A program made the translations under genes and the position numbers. Shown here piece by piece: positions 46,656 through 54,679 of a stretch of DNA of 64,000 bases. This DNA is from a virus, in IMG/VR virus record IMGVR_UViG_3300046012_000505, positions 37,003-101,002 of that record, one strand, 5' to 3'. The stretch's first letter is position 1, and the number at the start of each line of letters is the position of its first letter. A model generated the notes under the pieces. It saw nothing but the letters and a program-made list of their open reading frames with translations, made no database searches and was not told the origin of the DNA.

Positions 46656-47194
46656 GCACGCCAGAATATCGCGGCGTCTTGGTCCGCGAGCTCGGCGGCA
46701 CGCGCACCCTCTGCGTCGGCATGCAGAACCCGAGCAAGGCGGCGGCGCACGATCCTTCCGTCAACGATCCGACCGTCCTGCGCCTGATCGGCTTCACCGG
46801 CCGGCTCGAGTTCGGCCGGCTGATCGTCGTCAATACCTACGACAGGACGGCGACCGATCCTGCCGACCTCTACCGGTGGCTGTGGTCGCTTTCGGCAAGC
46901 GAGCGGGAGGAACATCGCCGGCGCGCGCTCGACATCGCCATCCGCGAAGCACTCTCCGCCGACCTCTTCATCGCAGCATGGGGCAACGGCAGCCCGGATG
47001 ATCGCTGGCCGCTCAGCTTCGCCGACGGGCTCGTAGCGGCCGGCATCGATCTCTACCACCTCGGTCTCAATCAGAACGGCACGCCAAAGCACCCGCTCGC
47101 CCGCGGCAAGAACCGGATCCCGGATGATCAGGTTCCGGCACTGTGGCGGCGCGGGCAGGCCATCGCCGACGCGCGGAAGGAGATGGGTGGCTAA
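46652..47194 (+). CDS. DUF1643 protein (180 aa)
   Basis: TLCVGMQNPSKAAAHDPSVNDPTVLRLIGFTGRLEFGRLIVVNTYDRTATDP and AAWGNGSPDDRW match DUF1643, a phage family (N-P-S-x-A...D-P-T motif) of unknown biochemical function, perhaps nucleotide related. Coupled to the HerA-like gene (ATGA). Confidence 0.88.
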   Translation: MSTPEYRGVLVRELGGTRTLCVGMQNPSKAAAHDPSVNDPTVLRLIGFTGRLEFGRLIVVNTYDRTATDPADLYRWLWSLSASEREEHRRRALDIAIREALSADLFIAAWGNGSPDDRWPLSFADGLVAAGIDLYHLGLNQNGTPKHPLARGKNRIPDDQVPALWRRGQAIADARKEMGG

Positions 47195-47514
47195 TGGCCG
47201 CTCCGCGCCAGCGCCCGGCATCCGAGCCTCGCGGCTATACGCTCGACGAGGTCGCGAATTATCTCGGCCACGCGCGCAATTGGCTGACCGCCGAACGGCT
47301 CGCCGAGCTGCGCAAGAGCGGCTTCCCGCCCATCGACCCCCTGCTCGAGCGCGTCGACAAGCGCGCCCTTGATGCCTGGTGGGACGCGCGGAGCGGAATC
47401 CTGCCGCCGCTTGACGGCGACCGGCCGAACGATCCAGCATCCTCGCGGCCCAATCCCTGGCGAGGAGCGTTGCGCGATGGAGATCAAAATTCCCCACGTC
47501 ATCGCCATCCGTAA
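47194..47514 (+). CDS. Excisionase-like small DNA-binding protein (106 aa)
   Basis: GYTLDEVANYLGHARNWLTAERLAELRKSGFPPIDPLLERVDKRALDAWWDAR is a MerR/excisionase-type winged helix: helix-turn-helix with a wing and a W-D tail. It overlaps the integrase start by 38 nt, the usual position of an excisionase or a Cox-type accessory protein. DNA bending at attP is inferred. Confidence 0.65.
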   Translation: MAAPRQRPASEPRGYTLDEVANYLGHARNWLTAERLAELRKSGFPPIDPLLERVDKRALDAWWDARSGILPPLDGDRPNDPASSRPNPWRGALRDGDQNSPRHRHP

Positions 47515-48529
47515 GCGCGGCGGCCGGAAAGGCGATCGCGTCCTCTACTACTGGCGCCGCAAGGGTCACAAGCTGCGTCGCCTGCCGAACGACCCACGGG
47601 CGCCGGCGTTCCTCGCGAAGCTCAATCAGTTCGAGCGCGAGGCGGCGGCAGAGGCCGGGCCGGCCGCCCCGGATCCCGAAACCATCGCCTGGCTGATAGA
47701 AAAATACCTCGCCAGTCCCGACACCGCCGCGCTGGCGCCGCGCACCGTGGTCAATTATCGCTTCTTTCTCAACCGCCTCCTGCCAAAGTTCGGCCATCTC
47801 CCCTATGCCGCCCTCGACCGCGAGGCGGTCTATGATCTGCGGGACCATTTCGCGGCCAAGCCAAACACCGCGAACGAGATCGTCTCGGCGCTGCGCGGCA
47901 TGCTGACATGGGCCGTCGACCGCGGCATCCTCGCGGTCAACGTGGCGCAGCGCCCGAAGCGCATCTATGTCGCCCGCCGCCACGCAATGTGGTCCCACGC
48001 CGACGAGAAGGCCTTCCTCGATGCGGCCGACCCGACGATGGCGCTCGCCTTCATGCTCGGCGCCTACACGGCGCAGCGCCTCGCCGATATCTGCGGGATG
48101 ACCTGGGGCCAGTACAACGGCAAGACGATCAAGCTCGTCCAGATGAAGACCGAGCGTCGCGCCCATCGCCTTATCGAGGTGCCGTGCCATGCCGACCTCA
48201 AGACCGTTCTCGACGCCGCCAAGCGATCCTCGATCATGATCCTGACGACGCCGACCGGGAAGGCGTTCAAGCCGTCGAATTTCAACCTGCGCTGGAAGAT
48301 GGTCTCGCGCGCCGCCGGGATCAGAGGGCTGCAGTTCCGCGATCTCCGGCGCACCGCCATCGTCCGGCTCGGCGAGGCCGGTGCAAATGCCATCCAGATC
48401 GCCGCGGTCAGCGGCCACGACATCAACACCAGCCAGAAGATTTTGGAGACCTATTTGCCGCGCAATTTCCGCATGGCGGAAGCGGCGATCTTGGCGCTCG
48501 AGCGAGACAGGCCGGGAACAAAAGTGTAA
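47477..48529 (+). CDS. int: Tyrosine integrase (350 aa)
   Basis: The catalytic set is Arg201 (TAQRLADICGMTW), Lys224, box II as R-D-L-R (288-291) with Arg in place of the usual His, His314 (SGHDINTSQKILETYL) and Tyr326. The N-terminal core-binding domain (PETIAWLIEKYLASP...RTVVNYRFFLNRLLPKFG) is present. It would integrate at attB using the attP just downstream. ATG at 47477; the stop TAA lies in the first GTGTAAACGG arm site. Confidence 0.93.
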   Translation: MEIKIPHVIAIRKRGGRKGDRVLYYWRRKGHKLRRLPNDPRAPAFLAKLNQFEREAAAEAGPAAPDPETIAWLIEKYLASPDTAALAPRTVVNYRFFLNRLLPKFGHLPYAALDREAVYDLRDHFAAKPNTANEIVSALRGMLTWAVDRGILAVNVAQRPKRIYVARRHAMWSHADEKAFLDAADPTMALAFMLGAYTAQRLADICGMTWGQYNGKTIKLVQMKTERRAHRLIEVPCHADLKTVLDAAKRSSIMILTTPTGKAFKPSNFNLRWKMVSRAAGIRGLQFRDLRRTAIVRLGEAGANAIQIAAVSGHDINTSQKILETYLPRNFRMAEAAILALERDRPGTKV

Positions 48530-48706
48530 ACGGTTCTCGTTACGGTGTAAACGAATGGCGGATTTCTGCGGGTGAGAATAGGGATCGATCTCGGAGGGAC
48601 AGTTATCGAATCGCTGAAAAACGGCGGATTCCAGCCAATCGTTTACACCTGGACTACCCACCGACGACCAAGGATATCCGCCAGATTTTCGGCGTGGTGT
48701 AAACGG
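48524..48706. other. Putative attP with four GTGTAAACG arm sites
   Basis: GTGTAAACGG (48524-48533), GTGTAAACGA (48545-48554), TCGTTTACAC inverted (48639-48648) and GTGTAAACGG (48697-48706). The first two are 21 bp apart and overlap the integrase stop; the third is inverted. This fits integrase arm-type binding sites around a core within ~48560-48635. The core itself is not identified. Confidence 0.6.
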
Positions 48707-48717
48707 TTTTTGCTCCC

Positions 48718-48909
48718 ATGATCGCCTATCTCGGCTTCTCCCGGACCACTGAGGTAGATGTCGATCCGCGCGATCTCGGCTGCGGCGCCGGGGAGGTTCC
48801 GTGCTTCGAATGCGAGGGATCTGGAATCTGGGCCTTCATGGAGCCGGAGATTCCGGCCGAGCCGTGCGTCAATTGCAAGGGGACCGGGATCGTGTTGATC
48901 TCGATTTGA
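48718..48909 (+). CDS. DnaJ-type zinc-module protein (63 aa)
   Basis: CFECEGSGIWAFMEPEIPAEPCVNCKGTGI contains two CxxCxGxG motifs like the DnaJ central domain, a close analogue of the 71-aa protein at 16020-16235. First gene past attP. Role unknown. Confidence 0.65.
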   Translation: MIAYLGFSRTTEVDVDPRDLGCGAGEVPCFECEGSGIWAFMEPEIPAEPCVNCKGTGIVLISI

Positions 48910-48925
48910 GAGAAGGAAGCGAGAA

Positions 48926-49204
48926 ATGACGCCTCGGATATATCGAGCCCTGCAATTGTTGAGCGCCGGCCCACGCCCCATCGACAGCTTCGCCGGCAAT
49001 CTACGCGAGGGCTTGATCGACGCCGGCATGGCAGAGCCGCCGCTAGTCGATACGAACGGCCCGCGCGCCGCGCTCACTGAGGCCGGGCGCGCCGCGCTAG
49101 CGAAAGAGACATACGGACGCGATATGCTGAGTCTCAACGCCAAGATCGCAATGGGCAAGCCGGGCGCGTACCCGAGTGAGGATGTCGAGGAGATCAAGTT
49201 TTGA
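48926..49204 (+). CDS. Hypothetical protein (92 aa)
   Basis: MTPRIYRALQLLSAGPRPIDSFAGNLREGLIDAGMAEPPLV... begins like a winged-helix domain, with a helix (LTEAGRAALAKETYGRDML) near the middle. Good ribosome-binding site (GAAGGAAGCGAG). Function unknown. Confidence 0.55.
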   Translation: MTPRIYRALQLLSAGPRPIDSFAGNLREGLIDAGMAEPPLVDTNGPRAALTEAGRAALAKETYGRDMLSLNAKIAMGKPGAYPSEDVEEIKF

Positions 49205-49476
49205 GCCCCCTTGAAGTGACCGAATGGCTCCTGCGCAAGCCCAAGCCGTTCTCGGCTGGGCTAGTCGTCAACCGACCGGCCGGCGGTATGTCGCATGCAG
49301 CGAGGCTTTTCCAGGCGCGCATCTGGCGCGGGTACGCGATGACGTGGCATGGGCGTTCGACCCGCACTGGCGTCGACCGACGTTGGCGCGAAGAAATCGG
49401 ACGAATGACCTATGACGGGTGCTTGCGCCGCGTCCGGGCGAATCTCTACCTCGCTCGGCGAGCGCGGCGAGTATGA
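49201..49476 (+). CDS. Basic hypothetical protein (91 aa)
   Basis: TTG start overlapping the previous stop (TTGA). Arg/Trp-rich (RIWRGYAMTWHGRSTRTGVDRRWREEIGRMTYDGCLRRVRANLYLARRARRV). No recognised family; it may bind nucleic acid. Confidence 0.4.
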   Translation: MSPLEVTEWLLRKPKPFSAGLVVNRPAGGMSHAARLFQARIWRGYAMTWHGRSTRTGVDRRWREEIGRMTYDGCLRRVRANLYLARRARRV

Positions 49477-49515
49477 ACAGACTCCCGCCGACGCTCAGAT
49501 CGACACCTAAAATCG

Positions 49516-49752
49516 ATGTGCGACCCCCGCACCCCTGAAATCCTCGCCTGGCTGGAATCCCTCCCCTTGCGCAAGCGCCTCGCCGCCATGCACGGGATGA
49601 CGATAGCCTTCCCGGCATTGCAGCGATCGGCGGACTGGAAGGCGCAGATGGGGAAGGTGCGGGATGAGTTGAAGCCGACCGCTCGGCAGCTTGGCGACAT
49701 CATGAGAGAGGCCGGGGAGATCGGCGGGCGGTTGAGGCGCGCGCTGGCGTGA
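49516..49752 (+). CDS. Small hypothetical protein (78 aa)
   Basis: MCDPRTPEILAWLESLPLRKRLAAMHGMTIAFPALQR..., a small helical protein. Antisense open frames exist here, but this one has a separate start and normal codon use. Unknown function. Confidence 0.5.
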   Translation: MCDPRTPEILAWLESLPLRKRLAAMHGMTIAFPALQRSADWKAQMGKVRDELKPTARQLGDIMREAGEIGGRLRRALA

Positions 49753-49759
49753 GGCGGCG

Positions 49760-49951
49760 GTGACCCTGACCCGCAATCAAATCCTCGCCCTCTTCACCGC
49801 GCACCCGGACACCTGGGAGCTTGCCGGCGTGCCGGACTGGCTCGCGGAGGAATGTGTCGACCTTGGCTTGGTCGTGAAGACGCCGCGGGGGAAGTGGCGG
49901 CTGACACTGGCGGGGTCTCGGGAGAGGAAGAAGAGGCTCGGCGAGGCGTGA
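49760..49951 (+). CDS. Small winged-helix-like protein (63 aa)
   Basis: GTG start. MTLTRNQILALFTAHPDTWELAGVPDWLAEECVDLGLVVKTPRGKWRLTLAG is consistent with a winged-helix fold. Convergent with, and overlapping, the leftward open frame ending at 49794. Confidence 0.5.
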   Translation: MTLTRNQILALFTAHPDTWELAGVPDWLAEECVDLGLVVKTPRGKWRLTLAGSRERKKRLGEA

Positions 49952-50396
49952 AGCGTGCTTCCGGCGGAGGCGAGAATCTGATAGGATGATTTTGCTGCGG
50001 CGGCGTTGATGGAAACGCTCGCTCGCCACAGAGCAGGACAGGAAGCGGCGGCCGGCGCCTGGACGGCAAGGTCATCCTGAGCCGGTTTCGAGTCCGGCCC
50101 GCAGCTTTAAGACCCCACCAGGGGCCGTCCGGGTTGATCGCCGGGCGTAGATTGTGGAGTGCTGCGGCGAAACACGGTGATAACCTCGTGGCGCAGTGAT
50201 CCGTCTCGTAGAGCGGCCAGCGCATCGCCAGCCAATCGACCGCCCTTGCATACGGGACCGCTCGCGTGTTGCCCTGCCGTACAGCCTCGCCGAGACGGGC
50301 GCTGATCGTCTGGCCGGCCGCACCACCCGACAGCGCCGAGACGAGGCAATCGAAGGCCCACGCGACAGAGCCGGGCATGCGGCGGAGGACGTTCAC
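49794..50396 (-). CDS. Phage protein with conserved N-terminal segment, long unusual C-terminus (200 aa)
   Basis: The GTG at 50396 overlaps the stop of the next gene (GTGA). MPGSVAWAFDCLVSALSGGAAGQTISARLGEAVRQGN...WLAMRWPLYETDHC resembles a frequent ~70-aa phage family located near lysis genes (LLGG.P.ETLSARIGR...DHC). After residue ~75 the frame continues as Pro/Arg/Ser-rich sequence that overlaps rightward genes and a structured-RNA-like region, so the natural end may be shorter or frameshifted. Confidence 0.45.
   Translation of the reverse strand: MNVLRRMPGSVAWAFDCLVSALSGGAAGQTISARLGEAVRQGNTRAVPYARAVDWLAMRWPLYETDHCATRLSPCFAAALHNLRPAINPDGPWWGLKAAGRTRNRLRMTLPSRRRPPLPVLLCGERAFPSTPPQQNHPIRFSPPPEARFTPRRASSSSPETPPVSAATSPAASSRPSQGRHIPPRASPARRQAPRCPGAR
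49994..50105 (+). other. Structured element with tRNA-like ends, not a standard tRNA
   Basis: A 7-bp closing stem GCTGCGG (49994-50000) / CCGCAGC (50099-50105) bounds 112 nt with a D-arm-like hairpin (GCGT-TGATGGAA-ACGC) and a T-arm-like one (GCCGG-TTTCGAGT-CCGGC). An internal hairpin GCTC-GCCACA-GAGC has a 6-nt loop. Length and loop sizes do not fit a tRNA. It could be a degenerate or structured RNA, or chance in GC-rich sequence. Confidence 0.3.
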
Positions 50397-50689
50397 GCGA
50401 TAGCACCGTTCGTGATGAAGCCGTGCCAGTGGCCGAACTTGCTGGCATCGACGCTCGGCGTGAGCGAAAGCGTGTTCCAGTCCTCGCCGCCGGTCATGTT
50501 CCAGACGTGACCGGGAGGCCAACAACGGGGGTTATCGGGTTCTGGATCGATTAAGCCGTCCTGGTGCACCGCGACCCCGAGCCGATGCCTGTCGCCGGCG
50601 GGACAATGCGGGCAGTCGAAGGTGAAGCCGACGCGCGGACCACCCTCTTTGAAGACGTACCAGCGTGGATCGAGATCAGTGAGTCTCAC
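50393..50689 (-). CDS. Conserved phage protein with Cys and WHG motif (98 aa)
   Basis: GTG at 50689 coupled to the lipoprotein stop. YVFKEGGPRVGFTFDCPHCPAGDRHRL and HVWNMTGGEDWNTLSLTPSVDASKFGHWHGFITNGAIA show a CxxC and a terminal GHWHGFIT motif found in a conserved phage family of unknown function near lysis genes. Confidence 0.65.
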   Translation of the reverse strand: MRLTDLDPRWYVFKEGGPRVGFTFDCPHCPAGDRHRLGVAVHQDGLIDPEPDNPRCWPPGHVWNMTGGEDWNTLSLTPSVDASKFGHWHGFITNGAIA

Positions 50690-50892
50690 GGCGTCACCAC
50701 CACCTTCGCCGGCGCCGCCTCGCAGCCCCAGTTGCGATCTAGCATCGATGATCCCCATGGGGTCGAGAGCTTCACGCACACGGCGTTGGGATCGCTCGCC
50801 AGCGCCTTTGCCAGGTCAGCGGTTCCGCTGCACCCGGCGAGGCCCGCGACGACCCCCATGACGAGGACGACGCGGGCCAGCGCAGCAGGCAT
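50686..50892 (-). CDS. Small lipoprotein (68 aa)
   Basis: ARVVLVMGVVAGLAGC gives a signal peptide with lipobox LAGC (Cys21) and a short acidic mature part (KALASDPNAVCVKLSTPWG). Start overlaps the stop of the next lipoprotein gene (TGATG). One of two successive lipoproteins after the endolysin; possibly the outer-membrane half of a spanin. Confidence 0.6.
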   Translation of the reverse strand: MPAALARVVLVMGVVAGLAGCSGTADLAKALASDPNAVCVKLSTPWGSSMLDRNWGCEAAPAKVVVTP

Positions 50893-51194
50893 CACGCCGC
50901 CGGGGCTGCGGCTGCAACGGGCGCGGCAAGCTGCCCCTGGAGCGTGCCAAGCCATTGCAGCGTAGCCGAGGTCTGCACCAGCCCCGCAACCGCCGTCGCC
51001 GTGCCGCACGAGCTTGTGGCCCACGGGCTGACAGCCGACGCCGGATTGAGCTTCTGCGCCGCCATGACATCGGTGCAGGCCGCCTGGATGCCGGCGGCGA
51101 TATCGGTTTGCGCGGTCTGGAGCTGCGAGGCGGTGCAGGCAGAGAGGGCGAGGAACGCCGCGCCGACGAGGATGGTCAAGCGATACTGTTTCAT
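50892..51194 (-). CDS. Lipoprotein (100 aa)
   Basis: MKQYRLTILVGAAFLALSAC shows a classic lipobox LSAC with Cys20 as the modified residue, followed by TASQLQTAQTDIAAGIQAAC. The mature part is alanine-rich and helical. Gene order in the lysis cassette suggests a spanin or cell-surface role; unproven. Confidence 0.65.
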   Translation of the reverse strand: MKQYRLTILVGAAFLALSACTASQLQTAQTDIAAGIQAACTDVMAAQKLNPASAVSPWATSSCGTATAVAGLVQTSATLQWLGTLQGQLAAPVAAAAPAA

Positions 51195-51415
51195 TGGTTG
51201 CCTCCATGAGGGACGAAATAGACGACGACGGTCGTCAGGATGGTCTGGATCGCCTGCCCGATCTCGGACGGCAACGGCGGCTGGATGTAGCGGTTGAGCA
51301 GGTAGACGACGATGGTCGTCAGGGCGCCGGCGAGAACGGCGCCAACGGCCTTGTTGACGCCGATCACGGGAGCGGGAGGAAGTGCGGTCACTGGTGGGGT
51401 GCTCCTTTCGAGCAT
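51191..51415 (-). CDS. Holin-like small membrane protein (74 aa)
   Basis: Two hydrophobic helices: VGAVLAGALTTIVVYLLNRY (24-43) and IQTILTTVVVYFV (56-68), separated by a proline-rich turn. Located next to the endolysin, as expected for a holin. ATG at 51415. Coupled (ATGA at 51191) to the lipoprotein gene. Confidence 0.6.
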   Translation of the reverse strand: MLERSTPPVTALPPAPVIGVNKAVGAVLAGALTTIVVYLLNRYIQPPLPSEIGQAIQTILTTVVVYFVPHGGNQ

Positions 51416-51453
51416 GGAAGGGGCCGCCCCACGACGGAGCGGCCGCGTTGAAA

Positions 51454-51948
51454 TCACTGATACGCGCGATTGAGCCAGCCGGGCAGATTCGGCGCTTCCG
51501 CCGGCTTGCTCTGCGCGACGAGCCGGTAATGCGCGGCGATCTCGCTCCGCAACGCGGCCCGCAGGCCGCCGCCGAGCGCCGCAGAGCACGCCTTCGCCGT
51601 GGCGGGGCCGATCACCCCATCCTCGTCTGCAGGCACGCCGGCGGCCCTGAGCGCCCGTTGCAGGCAGCGGATGGCAGAGGGACCGCCCATCGGCACCGCG
51701 GCGTCGAGCAGTTTCACCGGGATTGAGGCGCCGGGAAGCTGGCTGATGCGGAAGCGGAGCCAGAAATCGGTGAAGTAGATGGCGCGCGCCCGTTCGGCGG
51801 TGAGGTTCGGAATGTCCTCGTTCGGGTAGGACCGTTTCGAGATGCCGAATTTCGTCTCGCCTCCGGGATCGTCCGCGCTCGCCGGCTTGTAGCCGCCTTC
51901 GTTGGCGAGCAGCGCCGTCACGGCGGCGTCGAAAATGGCGTCGCTCAC
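51454..51948 (-). CDS. Endolysin, GH108-type N-acetylmuramidase (164 aa)
   Basis: ANEGGYKPASADDPGGETKFGISKRSYPNEDIPNLT gives the catalytic Glu17 in the EGGY motif and the GGETKFGIS signature. A C-terminal peptidoglycan-binding type 3 domain (AVPMGGPSAIRCLQRALRAAGVPADEDGVIGPATAKACSAALGG) follows. There is no signal sequence, so release needs a holin. Overlaps the next gene by 4 nt. Confidence 0.93.
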   Translation of the reverse strand: MSDAIFDAAVTALLANEGGYKPASADDPGGETKFGISKRSYPNEDIPNLTAERARAIYFTDFWLRFRISQLPGASIPVKLLDAAVPMGGPSAIRCLQRALRAAGVPADEDGVIGPATAKACSAALGGGLRAALRSEIAAHYRLVAQSKPAEAPNLPGWLNRAYQ

Positions 51949-52340
51949 GGCGACCCCGGCATCGGATAGGGCTTGCCGCCCGGCCCAAGCACCTTATCCC
52001 GGTAATAGAAGCTCTGCGTCTCCAGCGCCCCGATGCGCTTCTCATGATCCGCCATCACTCGAGCCTCGTCACGGTCGGCGAGCTCCAGCGTGTCGAGCCG
52101 GCCATCGCGCGTCTTGTCCCGGTACTCGCCGACCGCCAGCGATGTTTCGATCCTCGCGACGGAGATTTGCAGATTGTCGAAAGCGTCGGACGCTCGGTGA
52201 AAGGCCCAGCTCGCGGCGCCGATGATGACCGGCGCGAGGAGCGAGACGACGACAGTCATCAGCCGCGCCCACCCGGCCGCCTTGTCGCTCTTGCCGATCT
52301 TCTCGACGAGGCTTGGCGGGCTGCCGTTGTGATCGAACAT
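51945..52340 (-). CDS. Membrane protein with coiled coil, i-spanin or pinholin candidate (131 aa)
   Basis: Transmembrane helix AGWARLMTVVVSLLAPVIIGAASWAF (22-47) and a soluble coiled coil after it (ARIETSLAVGEYRDKTRDGRLDTLELADRDEARVMADHEKRIGAL). Such a topology fits an inner-membrane spanin or accessory lysis protein. Coupled to the endolysin gene. Confidence 0.6.
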   Translation of the reverse strand: MFDHNGSPPSLVEKIGKSDKAAGWARLMTVVVSLLAPVIIGAASWAFHRASDAFDNLQISVARIETSLAVGEYRDKTRDGRLDTLELADRDEARVMADHEKRIGALETQSFYYRDKVLGPGGKPYPMPGSP

Positions 52341-52515
52341 CGTCAGGCACCCGATCGGGCAAGACTCGTTGAGGAATTTGTGGCTAGCATGAACCGCCCT
52401 GTGGGCCGGCGGTGGTGACTGCGCGTGGTCATGTCAGAGTGTTCTCCTCTGTCGCTGTCGGGCGGTGAGACGCCCGGTGGCCCCGCCGATAGGGGCGCCT
52501 TGTGGCGATCCTCGA

Positions 52516-53691
52516 TCACGGCGTCGTCACGCAATGCTCGAAGATGATCTGCCCGCTCGCATCGGCCGGCCCGTTATCGACCGCCAGAAGCTGCGGATCG
52601 ACCGGGAACCCTTGCAAGACGCAGCCGCGGAAGATGAATTTCGCCCCAGGCTGGCTAGAATTGTTCGTCCGCAGATTGAGCGTTTCGGTCTTGTTGTCGG
52701 CCGCGATCATGCAGGATTGCAGCGTGACGATGCCGCCCCAGGGTCCAGCGGAGTCGACGAAATTGGCCTTGGTCAGGTTGGCATCGCTCTGGAGCGCATC
52801 GCAGCCGAACTGCATACCGGTGACGAGCACGGTGCTTTTCGCGTTCGAGCCGGCGAGCGCGTTCCCGTAGACCTGCGAGAGGTGCTCGACCCGGCCACCG
52901 AAGAAATTGGCGATCGATGTGTTTCCGTTGTCGCGGAAGAGCGTCGTGTCGGAGACGGTCGAGCCGGCATACTTGCTGGCCGTGCCGTTGAAATCCGTGA
53001 CGTGCAAACCCCCGCCACCGTTGGTGTGGTTGAGGTAGAACCACGTCCCGCCGGCGTTGAGGAGACCGGCGCAATGATCGAAGGACTGGACATAAGCCTG
53101 CCCGGCATCCGAATAGAACCAGGTATCGCAGCCGGCGCCGTAGCAGCCCTCAAAGCGGATGTTCTCGCCGTTGGCCCCGGTGCCCACCAGGATGGCGAAG
53201 GAGATCGCGGCACCCGAGACATGGACACGCTCGACGGCATGGTTCGAGAACTCCGTCGAGTTGAAGAGAAGACCGTAGGCGGCGCTCTTCGCCGTCGAGC
53301 AGTTGAGCCCGAAATTGTCGAACTTGCAGTTGCGCCACAGCGAGCTGCCGACCTGCATGATCGCGTTGAACGGGCCGGCGCCGTCGAGGCGGATGAGCGT
53401 GCCGCCGGGGCCGCCGCCGTCATCGATCTTGCAGCCGTCGCCGTAGAGCCGCCAGCCGGCGCGGTTGTTGCCGCCACCCATCGTCGAGCCGATGACGAGC
53501 GGCGCCGTGATGCGGTAGGTGCCCTTGGGGATGTAGCAGTTGATCCCGGCGTCGCGCGCCTGGGTGATGATGCTCTGGAGCGCCGCCGTGTCGTCGGTCG
53601 CGCCGTCGCCCTTGACGCCGTATTCCTTGACGTTGATGACGGCCGGCGATATCAGCCGTCCATTGGCGTTCTCGGTCAGCACATCCGACAT
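52516..53691 (-). CDS. Tail-spike-type right-handed beta-helix protein (391 aa)
   Basis: [24 protein letters not shown] is the start of pectate-lyase-like beta-helix tail spikes, with DTAALQSI marking the helix cap. The rest is rich in Asn/Gly/Ser rungs. No active-site motif is visible, so depolymerase activity is only inferred. ATG at 53691; a coupled GTG at 53700 is the alternative. Confidence 0.82.
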   Translation of the reverse strand: MSDVLTENANGRLISPAVINVKEYGVKGDGATDDTAALQSIITQARDAGINCYIPKGTYRITAPLVIGSTMGGGNNRAGWRLYGDGCKIDDGGGPGGTLIRLDGAGPFNAIMQVGSSLWRNCKFDNFGLNCSTAKSAAYGLLFNSTEFSNHAVERVHVSGAAISFAILVGTGANGENIRFEGCYGAGCDTWFYSDAGQAYVQSFDHCAGLLNAGGTWFYLNHTNGGGGLHVTDFNGTASKYAGSTVSDTTLFRDNGNTSIANFFGGRVEHLSQVYGNALAGSNAKSTVLVTGMQFGCDALQSDANLTKANFVDSAGPWGGIVTLQSCMIAADNKTETLNLRTNNSSQPGAKFIFRGCVLQGFPVDPQLLAVDNGPADASGQIIFEHCVTTP

Positions 53692-53696
53692 CGCGG

Positions 53697-54677
53697 TCAC
53701 GGGATGACGGCGCGCACCAGCCGGGACCACAGGCTGGCATGGGCCTCGTCCCGCAGCGCGGCGATCTCGGCCTGCTGTTCCTGCATGCCCTTGACGAGGA
53801 GCGCGATGATCGCCTCTGGGCGGTAGGATTTCGGCGTCGCCATGTCGTCCTCGTAGAGCGCGGCGCGCGGCTCGACCGCGGCGACGTTCTCGGCGTTGAG
53901 GCCGATCTGCAGGGCGGCGCCGTTGGGGTCGGCGTTGCTGCCGCCGAGCGCCATGTGGAAGCTGCCGGGGGCGAGGCGCATCACCTCGGCGAGGGCGCCC
54001 GCCTCGAGCGGCTTCCAGTCGGGCTTGAAGCGCAGCGATGAAATCGTGCAGCTGCCGGCCGCCTGGATGAGGATCTGGCCGCTCGCGGAGAGACACACCA
54101 CGTCGGCGTTGGTGCCGGTCGTCGTGTTGGTCAGAAACACATGCTGGCTCGTGTCGATGGTGAGCGCGTTCGTCGCGTTGGTCTGGACGAACAGACCGCC
54201 AGTAGTGTTCAGCGTCAGCGAGTTCGCGCCGTTTCCGGTGGAATTGCCGCTGCCATTGAGCAGAAGCGACGAATAGCCGTCCGCGGTGTTGTTGCCTATG
54301 TAGTAGCCGGCCTGAGCCGCAATTCCAGTGCTCTTGTTGACCACGCTAAGCGAGTTGTTCTGGTTGGTGCTTCCATCCAGGGTGAAATAGCTGCCGTTTC
54401 GTGTGGAGGCGCCGCCGGCACCCTGGCCCGTTAGGATCGCAGCGTTCCTAACACTGAACTGCGAGCTGTTGTTGATCGCGATGTCGATCGCGCCGCCGGC
54501 GCTCGTCACCCCATTGCCGCGAACACCATAACCCGCCGTGTTGGTGGTCGGAAAGAAGCTCCCGGCCACGCACGGCGCGCCCGGCGAGCAGTCCGGGTTG
54601 TTGATGCTCGATTGCTGCGCCCGCGCCGGCAGCGCGGCGAGGACGAAAGCGGCGAGGAGAAGCGCAAGACGGCGCAT
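53697..54677 (-). CDS. Signal-bearing tail fibre-like protein with S74-type C-terminus (326 aa)
   Basis: [21 protein letters not shown] is a Sec signal peptide. The middle has repeated Asn/Thr-rich strands ([31 protein letters not shown]). The C-terminal domain [13 protein letters not shown]...[13 protein letters not shown]...IGLNAENV is an intramolecular chaperone (peptidase S74) of tail fibres and spikes. A secretion signal on an S74 fibre is unusual. ATG at 54677 is well spaced from AAGGAG. Confidence 0.78.
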   Translation of the reverse strand: MRRLALLLAAFVLAALPARAQQSSINNPDCSPGAPCVAGSFFPTTNTAGYGVRGNGVTSAGGAIDIAINNSSQFSVRNAAILTGQGAGGASTRNGSYFTLDGSTNQNNSLSVVNKSTGIAAQAGYYIGNNTADGYSSLLLNGSGNSTGNGANSLTLNTTGGLFVQTNATNALTIDTSQHVFLTNTTTGTNADVVCLSASGQILIQAAGSCTISSLRFKPDWKPLEAGALAEVMRLAPGSFHMALGGSNADPNGAALQIGLNAENVAAVEPRAALYEDDMATPKSYRPEAIIALLVKGMQEQQAEIAALRDEAHASLWSRLVRAVIP

Positions 54678-54679
54678 GC

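Noticed and set aside
46388-48661. 757-aa leftward open frame opposite the integrase and HerA-like genes
   Set aside because: It is antisense to genes with full catalytic motifs; its composition (Arg, Gly, Ala-rich) is typical of GC-rich shadow frames.
49994-50105. tRNA gene (acceptor-like stem GCTGCGG/CCGCAGC and T-loop-like TTCGAGT)
   Set aside because: At 112 nt it is too long, the T loop has 8 nt, the central hairpin has a 6-nt loop and no plausible anticodon arm forms. Kept only as a low-confidence structured element.
52341-52515. Leftward 63-aa open frame between the tail spike and the spanin-like gene
   Set aside because: Weak start context, low complexity (RSHHRRPTG) and no coupling to neighbours; left as intergenic.
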